Shown: positions 27,783 through 35,588 of the stretch, in pieces
Layout of the letters: every line of letters begins with the position of its first letter
Numbering within the stretch: position 1 is the first letter of the stretch
NCBI GenBank assembly: GCA_947652735.1
Contig: CANTEG010000007.1
Span: 89,940-153,939 of the forward strand
Reading direction: 5' to 3'
Length of the DNA: 64,000 nt
Origin: an uncultured Lachnospiraceae bacterium
Lineage (GTDB): Bacteria; Bacillota; Clostridia; Lachnospirales; Lachnospiraceae
Notes under the pieces: generated by a model
Told to the model about the DNA's origin: nothing
The model's database searches: none
Seen by the model: the letters and a program-made list of their open reading frames with translations, nothing else
Position numbers and translations under genes: made by a program

Positions 27783-28756
27783 TGGCAAAAAAGACGATGA
27801 AAAAAATAATACTGCTTGGCATGGCAATGCTTCTTTTGCTTGGGCTATGTGCCTGCGGAAAGGCAACGGTTCAGATTAATGACGGCGGTGTCATGACGGA
27901 ACTGGAGGTTTCAGTACCTAGAACCGTAGAAAAAATATTAAAGGATGCGGACATTGTATTAAATGACGGGGATGAGGTAAGTCCGTCACTTGATACAAAA
28001 GTTAAGGACGCACAGGAAATTGTGATTTCCAGAAAAGTTACGGTCAAGCTGACAGTTGACGGAGAGACAAAGGACATTGTCATGGTTGGCGGCACAATCA
28101 GCGACCTCTTGAAGCAGGAGGGAATCACCCTTGGGGAAAAGCAGCATGTAAATTATGACTTAGATGAATATCTGAAGGACGGAATGGAAGTTAAAATTCT
28201 TTATTTGTTCAGTGTAGAGGTGGAGTGTGATGGAAAAACCCAAAAACAGGAAACAGAGGCAGAGACAGTGGAAGATGTATTGAAGGAATTAAACATTACA
28301 CTTGGCAAGGATGACCGTGTAACACCTGCGACAACAGCGGCAGTGACCGATAACATGCATATTGTCATAAACCGTATAACCTATGATACGGTTGTGGAAA
28401 AAGAAACCATTGCGTATGAAACCATACGTGAGGATGACAGCTCACTGACACAGGGACAGGAGCAGGTCAGTGTAAGTGGTGAAAACGGCGAAAAGGAAGT
28501 AACCTATAAGGTGACCTATGTGGATGGTGTTGAGGAAGCAAGGGAAGCCACAGACGAAAAAATTATCAAGGAAGCGGTAAACGAGGTTATCAAGGTTGGA
28601 ACAAAGGCAGCATCCAGTGCAGGAAATTCCGGCAGCTCAGGCGGCTTGGGAAGAACGGAAGTATCCAGAAAAGCATTTTATGATTGCGACGGTTCCGGAC
28701 ACGGATACTATGAAATAACCTATTCAGACGGCACCGTAGAATATGTAGACTTTTAA
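27779..28756 (+). CDS. lipoprotein with three DUF348 repeats and a G5 domain
   Basis: This 325-residue protein has a lipoprotein signal ending LGLCAC, with Cys26 as the likely lipidated residue. Three DUF348 (ubiquitin-like) repeats follow at about 30-75, 85-130 and 145-190, each with a pattern such as TVEKILKDADIVLNDGDEV. A G5 domain, known from wall-hydrolases and binding proteins that hold N-acetylglucosamine polymers, spans about 195-275. The Ser-Gly-rich linker near 280 leads to a short C-terminal piece with DGSGHGYYEITYSDGT. This layout recalls YabE/Rpf-type proteins, but no lytic (3D or SLT) catalytic domain is visible. It starts inside the end of the DHHW gene. Confidence 0.85.
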   Translation: MMAKKTMKKIILLGMAMLLLLGLCACGKATVQINDGGVMTELEVSVPRTVEKILKDADIVLNDGDEVSPSLDTKVKDAQEIVISRKVTVKLTVDGETKDIVMVGGTISDLLKQEGITLGEKQHVNYDLDEYLKDGMEVKILYLFSVEVECDGKTQKQETEAETVEDVLKELNITLGKDDRVTPATTAAVTDNMHIVINRITYDTVVEKETIAYETIREDDSSLTQGQEQVSVSGENGEKEVTYKVTYVDGVEEAREATDEKIIKEAVNEVIKVGTKAASSAGNSGSSGGLGRTEVSRKAFYDCDGSGHGYYEITYSDGTVEYVDF

Positions 28757-28815
28757 GTAAATAGCAGGTTCCGCAGGAGCGTGCCCAGTAAATAGCAGGT
28801 TCCGCAGGAGCGTGC
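28756..28815. repeat. tandem 29-base direct repeat, two copies
   Basis: Two identical 29-base units (28756-28784 and 28787-28815) begin AGTAAATAGCAGG and end CAGGAGCGTGC, separated by CC. The first unit begins at the last base of the stop codon of the G5 lipoprotein gene. It may be a small dispersed intergenic repeat; no function is evident. Confidence 0.85.
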
Positions 28816-28834
28816 AACACAGTGAATGTGAAAA

Positions 28835-28891
28835 AAGCTGTCGTACTAAGCTTATTTTATTATGATACAAATAGCTTTCGTACGGCAGCTT
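28835..28891 (+). terminator. long hairpin, likely terminator after the surface block
   Basis: AAGCTGTCGTAC (28835-28846) pairs with GTACGGCAGCTT (28880-28891), with a further AAGCT/AGCTT pair inside. Only a weak T-stretch follows, so this is a probable but not textbook terminator. Confidence 0.6.
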
Positions 28892-28903
28892 CATTAAAAT
28901 ATA

Positions 28904-28932
28904 TTGACAGTCAGAGATTTAATGTATATAAT
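28904..28932 (+). promoter_or_regulatory. perfect sigma-A promoter of the histidine operon
   Basis: TTGACA (28904-28909) and TATAAT (28927-28932) are separated by exactly 17 bases. The start point would be near 28939, leaving about 66 bases before hisZ, too short for a T-box leader. Confidence 0.9.
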
Positions 28933-29004
28933 AGCAATGTTTTTAACATGCTACTTGATTAGTGAATTAACACTTTAAATCATTAAAGCAATAAGGAGAT
29001 TTAT

Positions 29005-30261
29005 ATGAACGACAAATTGTTACACACACCGGATGGAGTCAGGGATATTTATGGTTCTGAATGTAAGAAAAAGCTTAAGATTATTGATAAAATACATCAT
29101 GTGCTTGAGCTTTATTCTTATCAGGATATTGAAACTCCCTGTTTTGAATACTTTAATATATTTAACATGGACAAAGGCTCCGCACCGTCAAATGAAATGT
29201 ACAAATTTTTTGACAGAAATAACAATACCCTTGTGTTAAGACCAGATCTTACACCCAGCGTAGCCAGATGTGTTGCAAAATATTATGCTGATGAGGAGTT
29301 GCCAATAAGGCTTTGCTACAAAGGAAATACATTTAACAATGCACCATTACATCAGGGCAAGCTGAATGAATGCACACAGATAGGCGGTGAGCTGATAAAT
29401 GATGACAGCTCTGCTGCCGATGCGGAAGCAATCGCGTGTGTGATAAGCTGTCTTGTGGCTACTGGTCTTGAGGAATTCCAGATTGAGATAGGCGAAATCG
29501 AATATTTTAAGGGGCTGATTGAAGAAGCAGGTCTTGATTTAGAAACGGAAAATAAAATCAGGGAATACATACAGCTCAAGAATTTCTTTGGTTTAAGCGA
29601 ATTTATATCAGGCCTTGCTATCAGTGATGCGATGAAGCTTGCTTTTAACTCATTTGAAAATTTGTTTGGTGGGCTGGACATGCTGGAACGGGCAAGGGGG
29701 CTTGTTTCAAACAATCGTTCCATTGAGGCAATTGACAGAATAACCAAGGTATATAATGCACTTAAAAGCTATGGTTACGAAAAATATGTAGGCTTTGACC
29801 TTGGAATGTTAAATAGGTATAATTATTACACTGGCATTGTCTTCAGGGGATATACATACGGAACGGGTGATGCAATCGTAAAGGGTGGAAGATACAACAA
29901 CCTCCTGTCCCAATTTGGTAAGGATGCGGCATCGGTAGGCTTTGCCATTTATGTTGATGAGCTTATGATGGCAATATCCAGAAATAAGATTAATGTTGAG
30001 GTTGATTACTCAAATATCCTTGTGCTGTATGATATTGAATATCAGGGGAATGCAATTAAGCTTACAACAAGCTTAAGGTCCAAGGGTAAGAAAATTGAGC
30101 TTATCAGGAAATCGACCAAGCATGCAGTCGAAGATTATGTGGAATATGCAAGGAAAATGCATCTGTCGGGTGTGTATCATTTTACATCACCGCTTGACAT
30201 AGACGTAATTTCCGTTATCGATAATGCAAAAGAGACAATAAAGCTTGGAGATATAATGTAG
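29005..30261 (+). CDS. hisZ: ATP phosphoribosyltransferase regulatory subunit HisZ
   Basis: This 418-residue protein is a histidyl-tRNA-synthetase-like subunit that has lost charging activity and pairs with short HisG. Class II motifs are seen in DIETPCFEYFNIF and LVLRPDLTPSVARCVAKYY (motif 2-like) and in YYTGIVFRGYTYGTGDAIVK near 275. The C-terminal region from about 320 is divergent from HisS anticodon domains, and the histidine-A loop of real HisS is altered. Its place as first gene before hisG makes HisZ the clear choice. AAGGAG lies upstream of the ATG. Confidence 0.94.
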   Translation: MNDKLLHTPDGVRDIYGSECKKKLKIIDKIHHVLELYSYQDIETPCFEYFNIFNMDKGSAPSNEMYKFFDRNNNTLVLRPDLTPSVARCVAKYYADEELPIRLCYKGNTFNNAPLHQGKLNECTQIGGELINDDSSAADAEAIACVISCLVATGLEEFQIEIGEIEYFKGLIEEAGLDLETENKIREYIQLKNFFGLSEFISGLAISDAMKLAFNSFENLFGGLDMLERARGLVSNNRSIEAIDRITKVYNALKSYGYEKYVGFDLGMLNRYNYYTGIVFRGYTYGTGDAIVKGGRYNNLLSQFGKDAASVGFAIYVDELMMAISRNKINVEVDYSNILVLYDIEYQGNAIKLTTSLRSKGKKIELIRKSTKHAVEDYVEYARKMHLSGVYHFTSPLDIDVISVIDNAKETIKLGDIM

Positions 30262-30327
30262 TAAATTTGAGCTTTACGAAATGGACATTATCAATCAAAA
30301 TAATTTAAAGGATTACAGGTATACGGT

Positions 30328-30975
30328 ATGAGATATTTAACATTTGCACTTGCAAAGGGACGGCTTGCAAAAAAGACGTTGTCTCTTTTTGATGAGATGG
30401 GAATTACTTGCGAGGAGGCAAGGGACCCTGATACAAGAAAGCTTATATTTACAAATGAGGAGCATAAAATCAAATTCTTTTTGGCGAAAGCATCTGATGT
30501 TCCTACGTATGTGGAATACGGGGCGGCGGATATCGGAGTGGTAGGGAAGGATACCATACTTGAGGAGGGCAGAAATCTGTACGAGGTTATGGATTTAGGT
30601 TTCGGAAAATGTAAAATGTGTGTCTGCGGACCTGCAACTGCAAAAGAGCTTTTGGCAAGAAATGAGATAATAAGGGTTGCGAGCAAATATCCTAATATTG
30701 CACAGGATTATTTTAATAATAAGAAAAATCAGACGGTGGAAATTATCAAACTGAATGGTTCGGTGGAGCTTGCACCTATCGTTGACCTTTCCGAGGTAAT
30801 CGTTGATATTGTGGAGACAGGTTCAACCTTGCGTGAAAACGGTCTTGAGGTGCTTGAGGAAATCTGTCCTCTTTCTGCAAGAGTGGTAGTGAATCAGGTC
30901 AGTCTTAAAATGGAGCATGAAAGAATCAGAAAGCTGCTTCACGATTTAAATGAGCTGATAAAGGGGCAGGAGTAA
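30328..30975 (+). CDS. hisG: ATP phosphoribosyltransferase catalytic subunit HisG (short form)
   Basis: This 215-residue enzyme joins ATP and PRPP in the first step of histidine synthesis. [18 protein letters not shown] at the start, [15 protein letters not shown] and the PRPP-binding motif [18 protein letters not shown] near 155-175 are present. It ends without the C-terminal ACT-like domain of the long form, so it needs HisZ, which is encoded just upstream. An in-frame ATG follows a weak GGAT-type site. The 163 bases before hisD hold no gene. Confidence 0.96.
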   Translation: MRYLTFALAKGRLAKKTLSLFDEMGITCEEARDPDTRKLIFTNEEHKIKFFLAKASDVPTYVEYGAADIGVVGKDTILEEGRNLYEVMDLGFGKCKMCVCGPATAKELLARNEIIRVASKYPNIAQDYFNNKKNQTVEIIKLNGSVELAPIVDLSEVIVDIVETGSTLRENGLEVLEEICPLSARVVVNQVSLKMEHERIRKLLHDLNELIKGQE

Positions 30976-31138
30976 GGAAATATTTATATATAAAGGGCAG
31001 GAAGTATAATATTAGAATATCCAAAATTATTTAATTAAAAATACATAACAACAGATATAAATGAAAAGAAAGATATCTTGTAAAATGCATAAAAATGAAA
31101 GATAACAATATATAAAATCGAAAGGGATTATAAACAGC

Positions 31139-32428
31139 ATGAGAATAGTTAAATTAAATGAAGACTCAAAAAAAGATATACTTGCCAATCTCTTAAAGAG
31201 AAGTCCTGACAATTACGGTTCTTACGAGGATACTGTAAAGGAAATTGTCGAGGATGTACACAAAAATAAAGATGCGGCTCTTTTTAAGTACACGGAAAAG
31301 TTTGATAAGGCAGTAATCAATAAAGATAATGTAAAGGTAACAAAAGAGGAAATAAAAGAGGCATACAGTCTTGTAGAGCCATCATTGGTTGAGATTATTA
31401 GAAAAGCCAAGGCAAATATAAAGGAATATCACGAAAAACAAAAGAGTTACAGTTGGTTTGATTCAAAGGATAACGGAAGTATGCTGGGACAGAAAATCAC
31501 CCCGATTGATAAGGTGGGGGTATATGTTCCGGGTGGAAAGGCTGTTTATCCATCATCGGTTCTCATGAACGTTATCCCTGCGAAGGTTGCAGGTGTGGGA
31601 AGTATCATTATGACAACACCGTGTAACAGTGAAGGTAAGGTATATCCTACAACCCTTGTCGCTGCCAAGGAGGCAGGTGTTGACGTAATTTATAAGGCAG
31701 GCGGTGCACAGGCAATTGCAGCACTTGCATATGGAACAGAAAGTATTCCTAAGGTTGATAAAATCGTAGGACCTGGAAATATATTTGTGGCACTTGCAAA
31801 GCGGTGTGTATTCGGACATGTGAGCATAGACTCCGTTGCAGGACCAAGTGAAATTCTTGTGCTTGCTGACGAAACTGCAAATCCAAAATTTGTTGCTGCT
31901 GATTTGCTGTCACAGGCAGAACACGATGAGATGGCATCAGCAATCCTTATTACAACATCAGAGGCGCTTGCCGAAAAAGTATCAGATGAAGTGGAGCAAT
32001 TTATAAGTGAGCTTTCAAGAAAGGATATCATGCGTAAATCCATTGATACCTACGGATATATTCTGCTTGCAAAGGACATGCAGGATGCCATTGATACCGC
32101 AAATGAAATTGCAAGCGAACATCTTGAAATCATGACGGCAAATCCGTTTGATACCATGACAAAAATAAAAAACGCAGGAGCAATCTTTATTGGGGATTAC
32201 TCATCAGAGCCTTTAGGTGACTATTTTGCAGGACCGAACCATGTTCTGCCGACAAACGGAACTGCCAAGTTTTTCTCACCCCTTTCGGTTGACGATTTTA
32301 TAAAGAAATCAAGTATTATTTACTTCTCAAGGGAAGCACTTCGTCCTGTCTCTCAGGATATTATAGATTTTGCAACGGCAGAGCAGCTTACGGCACACGC
32401 AAATTCCATAAAGGTGAGGTTTGAGTAA
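31139..32428 (+). CDS. hisD: histidinol dehydrogenase
   Basis: This 429-residue zinc enzyme carries out the last two oxidations to histidine. The motifs VGVYVPGGKAVYPSSVLMNV, SIDSVAGPSEILVLAD (NAD and substrate region) and LSQAEHDE are clear, and the C-terminal metal ligands lie in ASEHLEIMT and FAGPNHVLPTNGTAKF. The length is standard. It is preceded by 163 bases without a gene and by AAAGGG near the ATG, so it may have an internal promoter. It is followed directly by a DUF3137 gene. Confidence 0.97.
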   Translation: MRIVKLNEDSKKDILANLLKRSPDNYGSYEDTVKEIVEDVHKNKDAALFKYTEKFDKAVINKDNVKVTKEEIKEAYSLVEPSLVEIIRKAKANIKEYHEKQKSYSWFDSKDNGSMLGQKITPIDKVGVYVPGGKAVYPSSVLMNVIPAKVAGVGSIIMTTPCNSEGKVYPTTLVAAKEAGVDVIYKAGGAQAIAALAYGTESIPKVDKIVGPGNIFVALAKRCVFGHVSIDSVAGPSEILVLADETANPKFVAADLLSQAEHDEMASAILITTSEALAEKVSDEVEQFISELSRKDIMRKSIDTYGYILLAKDMQDAIDTANEIASEHLEIMTANPFDTMTKIKNAGAIFIGDYSSEPLGDYFAGPNHVLPTNGTAKFFSPLSVDDFIKKSSIIYFSREALRPVSQDIIDFATAEQLTAHANSIKVRFE

Positions 32429-32456
32429 GATTTATTATCATAAAGGAGCAAAATAT

Positions 32457-33464
32457 ATGGACGATGTAAAATATGGTATTTCTGACTTGGAGAAGCTTCA
32501 TAAGAAATTAAAATTGTTTACGAATCTTACAGGTGTAAGTTTTATTGCATTGTTTGCTGCTTTATGGATTGGTTCGTTATCTACGCTTGTTATTAAGGGA
32601 ATGGCAGGCTCTATATTTGTATGTATGTTACTTGTTGCTGTTGGAATTGAAATCATTTATGTTACGAGAAACCAAAAGAAGATAAGACTTGCATATGAAA
32701 AAGCATATAAGGAGGTGCTTGTAGCACCTGCCCTTGCAAAGTCTTTTCAAAATTATACATATCGTCCTGAGGAAGGGTTTAGTAAGAATGAGATTATGGG
32801 ACTGGGGCTTTGGGATGAGACGAAAGGCTCCTATAAGGTTTCAGCAGAGGATTTTCTTACAGGAACCTACAAAGGTGTGTACTATGAACAATGCGATTTA
32901 ACTGTATATGTACGAGCGAAGAATGATAACAACTATCGTTCTACATTTTATGGATGTATCTCAAAATTCCGCTTTGAAAAAAAGATTACAGGCAGACTGA
33001 TTATTATGTCGTATGGAATGGGATTGAACTATGTTTTCAACGACTTGGACGATATAAAGACGGAAAATCAGGAATTTAACCGCAAGTTTAATATTTATGC
33101 AGATGATGGACATGATGCATTTTACGTTCTGACACCTCATTTTATGGAATATTTATTGAATCTGTATAAAACAGTGCCCGTCGGTACTACCACTACCTAC
33201 CCGCTCTCAGGAGACATGGCGGTTATTTTTAATGGTAATATCATGACCATCCTCAGGGGCCGTGTCAGGATGTTTGAGCTTCCAGTGGGAAAAGATTTTG
33301 ATTATTTTAAAATACAGCAGGATATTATAAGCGATATGGACAAGCTGCTTGGGGTGGTAGATATTTTGAATATTGGCAGGGAGGAACTGCCGAAGGAAGA
33401 AGCGGTAGAAACAGAAAATAAAACGGAACATAACGGAGCAGTTGCTAAATTCAGATTAAAATGA
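32457..33464 (+). CDS. DUF3137-like membrane protein inside the histidine operon
   Basis: This protein of 335 residues has two hydrophobic segments at about 20-60, then a soluble domain with LTGTYKGVYYEQCDL and a mixed alpha/beta pattern consistent with the DUF3137 family of unknown function. I chose the ATG at 32457 because AAGGAG ends 9 bases before it; the frame is open further up, to 32421, but has no site there. It lies between hisD and hisB and is likely co-transcribed. No link to histidine chemistry is visible. The C-terminal 25 residues are charged and low in complexity. Confidence 0.75.
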   Translation: MDDVKYGISDLEKLHKKLKLFTNLTGVSFIALFAALWIGSLSTLVIKGMAGSIFVCMLLVAVGIEIIYVTRNQKKIRLAYEKAYKEVLVAPALAKSFQNYTYRPEEGFSKNEIMGLGLWDETKGSYKVSAEDFLTGTYKGVYYEQCDLTVYVRAKNDNNYRSTFYGCISKFRFEKKITGRLIIMSYGMGLNYVFNDLDDIKTENQEFNRKFNIYADDGHDAFYVLTPHFMEYLLNLYKTVPVGTTTTYPLSGDMAVIFNGNIMTILRGRVRMFELPVGKDFDYFKIQQDIISDMDKLLGVVDILNIGREELPKEEAVETENKTEHNGAVAKFRLK

Positions 33465-33507
33465 TATAATTAATAGTCGTATTTTTGAATGTTAGGAGAG
33501 TGATTGT

Positions 33508-34101
33508 TTGTCTGACAGAGTAGCAGAGATTTCCAGAAAAACAAATGAGACAGATATAAAGATGACACTCAATTTAGACGGTACGGGACGGGCTAAGGTT
33601 GATACAGGTATCGGATTTTTCGACCATATGCTGATTAGCTTTGTAAAGCATGGTTTCTTTGACCTGGATTTAACCGTAAAGGGAGATTTATTTGTAGACT
33701 GTCACCATACCATTGAGGATACAGGCATTGTTTTAGGGCAGGCAATTTCCAAGGCGTTAGGTGACAAAAGCGGAATCAACAGGTTCGGAAATTTTATGCT
33801 TCCAATGGACGAGACACTTGTAATTTGTGCACTGGATTTGTCGGGACGCCCTTATCTTTCGTACGATTTAAATCTTACGGCTTTGCAGGTAGGATATATG
33901 GATACGGAGATGGTAAAGGAATTTTTTTATGCCGTTTCATACAGTGGGGCAATGAATCTCCACATAAAGCAGATATCGGGACAAAATAACCACCATATTA
34001 TAGAGGCGGCATTTAAGGCATTTGCAAGAGCACTTGATATGGCATGTACATATGACCAAAGGCTTGACGGAAAAATACTTTCTACAAAAGGAAGCTTGTA
34101 A
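33508..34101 (+). CDS. hisB: imidazoleglycerol-phosphate dehydratase HisB
   Basis: This 197-residue enzyme dehydrates imidazole glycerol phosphate. The metal-binding histidine motifs are IGFFDHMLISFVKHGFF, DCHHTIEDTGIVLG and NNHHIIEAAFKAFARAL, and SYSGAMNLHI lies between. It has only the dehydratase domain; the histidinol-phosphatase part of the fused enterobacterial HisB is absent, which fits a separate PHP phosphatase encoded at 15800. The start is a TTG with TAGGAGAG 8 bases upstream. A 41-base gap leads to the HisIE fusion. Confidence 0.97.
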   Translation: MSDRVAEISRKTNETDIKMTLNLDGTGRAKVDTGIGFFDHMLISFVKHGFFDLDLTVKGDLFVDCHHTIEDTGIVLGQAISKALGDKSGINRFGNFMLPMDETLVICALDLSGRPYLSYDLNLTALQVGYMDTEMVKEFFYAVSYSGAMNLHIKQISGQNNHHIIEAAFKAFARALDMACTYDQRLDGKILSTKGSL

Positions 34102-34142
34102 TAGATTGAATGGGCTGATGTTCATAACAGGGAGGAAAAATG

Positions 34143-35405
34143 ATGGATTACAAAAAGATAGTACCTTGTATTTCTCTTGAAAACCCTATTGAGGATGCAT
34201 TGTTCTTTAACGATGCAGGGGCGGATGAGATTGCGTTTTTTGACAGCTCCTGTGAGAGGGAGGACATTGACAAAAATATTGCCATCATCAAGGAAATTAC
34301 AAGACAGATAGATGTGCCGCTGATTGCATGCGGAGGCGTAAGGCGTCTGGAGGACATCAAAAAGCTTCTCTATGCAGGAGCTTCAAAGGTATGTATGAAA
34401 AGTGCACCGCTGATTGATATCGGGATAGTCAGGGAAGCATCTGAGCGTTTCGGTTCCGAGCGGATTATTGTTACCATCGACCTGACGGAATGTGACAATC
34501 CTGTGGAATACGGTAAGAGCCTGAAGAAAAACGGTGCAGGAGAGCTTTTGCTTATACATAAAGATGAATTGAATAATTATGCAGATGTTGTCAAGAATAT
34601 CAGAAGGGAAGTGGGACTTCCTGTTATGGCTCAGTCCTACTCAGACCATGCAAAGGATGTTTCATCGCTGCTTAAGGCTACGGAGGCGGAGGTTATCAGT
34701 TTGTATAACATAAACAGACATGATATTATGGAAATAAAGCAACAGTGTAAAGCTGACGGTGTTTTGGTAAATCTGTTCGAAAGCCGCATTGTGTTTGACG
34801 AGTTTAAGCTTAACGGTGACGGACTGATTCCTGTAATCGTGCAGCATTACAAAACGGATGAGGTTCTTATGCTTGCTTACATGAATAAGGAAGCATTTGA
34901 AAAAACAATAAATACGGGGCGTATGACCTATTACAGCCGAAGCAGACAGGAGCTGTGGACAAAGGGCGAGACAAGCGGACATTTTCAGTTTGTCAAATCA
35001 CTCACACTTGACTGTGATAAGGATACAATCCTTGCAAAGGTTTCACAAATCGGTGCGGCCTGTCATACGGGAAGCCCGACATGTTTCTTTACAAATCTTG
35101 TAAAGAAGGAATATGCTGATACAAATCCGCTTAAAGTATTTATGGAGGAGTATGACATCATAAGAGACAGGAAGAACAATCCGAAGGAAGGCTCATATAC
35201 CAATTATCTTTTTGACAAAGGTATTGATAAAATACTGAAGAAGGTTGGTGAGGAAGCAACAGAGATTGTTATTGCTGCTAAAAATCCCGACCGTGAGGAA
35301 GTCAAATATGAAATATCAGATTTCCTTTATCATATGATGGTTCTTATGGTAGAGTGCGGTGTTTCATGGGAGGATGTAATAAAGGAACTTGCAGACAGAA
35401 GATGA
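34143..35405 (+). CDS. hisI: HisF-like / HisI / HisE fusion (phosphoribosyl-AMP cyclohydrolase and phosphoribosyl-ATP diphosphatase)
   Basis: This 420-residue protein has three parts. Residues 1-215 resemble the HisA/HisF beta-alpha barrel (KIVPCIS near the start, then [19 protein letters not shown]). The first catalytic Asp of HisF (Asp11) is Ser11 here, while the second is kept as Asp113, so this part is probably not a working cyclase. Residues about 216-318 are HisI, with [20 protein letters not shown] supplying zinc-binding cysteines. Residues about 333-420 are HisE, with [22 protein letters not shown] lies 7 bases before the ATG at 34143, better than the ATG at 34140. It is the last gene of the operon. 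Confidence 0.9.
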   Translation: MDYKKIVPCISLENPIEDALFFNDAGADEIAFFDSSCEREDIDKNIAIIKEITRQIDVPLIACGGVRRLEDIKKLLYAGASKVCMKSAPLIDIGIVREASERFGSERIIVTIDLTECDNPVEYGKSLKKNGAGELLLIHKDELNNYADVVKNIRREVGLPVMAQSYSDHAKDVSSLLKATEAEVISLYNINRHDIMEIKQQCKADGVLVNLFESRIVFDEFKLNGDGLIPVIVQHYKTDEVLMLAYMNKEAFEKTINTGRMTYYSRSRQELWTKGETSGHFQFVKSLTLDCDKDTILAKVSQIGAACHTGSPTCFFTNLVKKEYADTNPLKVFMEEYDIIRDRKNNPKEGSYTNYLFDKGIDKILKKVGEEATEIVIAAKNPDREEVKYEISDFLYHMMVLMVECGVSWEDVIKELADRR

Positions 35406-35425
35406 TATTATAGGAGGATATTTTA

Positions 35426-35572
35426 ATGGGAGCACTTTTAACTGAGGTAGTCACTTATATTATTAAATTTTTTGCCATGATTGCATGTGCCGGATTAGGA
35501 ATTTACGTCGGCAAGATATTGAGAAAGAGAAAAAACGAAAAGATAGCTGCTGAAAATACCGGTAAGCAGTAA
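35426..35572 (+). CDS. 48-residue single-span membrane peptide
   Basis: This short gene begins at an ATG 9 bases after TAGGAGG and encodes 48 residues ending in TAA. The first part (LLTEVVTYIIKFFAMIACAG, then LGIYVG) is one transmembrane helix and the rest is basic (LRKRKNEK). It lies 20 bases after hisI and 16 bases before alaS. A strong ribosome binding site and an intact frame argue that it is real. Single-span basic peptides of this size are common in Lachnospiraceae; its job is unknown. Confidence 0.7.
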   Translation: MGALLTEVVTYIIKFFAMIACAGLGIYVGKILRKRKNEKIAAENTGKQ

Positions 35573-35588
35573 TCAGGAGGACAGTAAA

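Noticed and set aside
28835-28891. Mobile element end formed by the long inverted repeat
   Set aside because: No transposase gene or target duplication is visible, and its position right behind a gene suits a terminator better.
28933-29004. T-box or histidine attenuator before hisZ
   Set aside because: The leader is only about 66 bases and has neither a T-box sequence nor a His-rich leader peptide.
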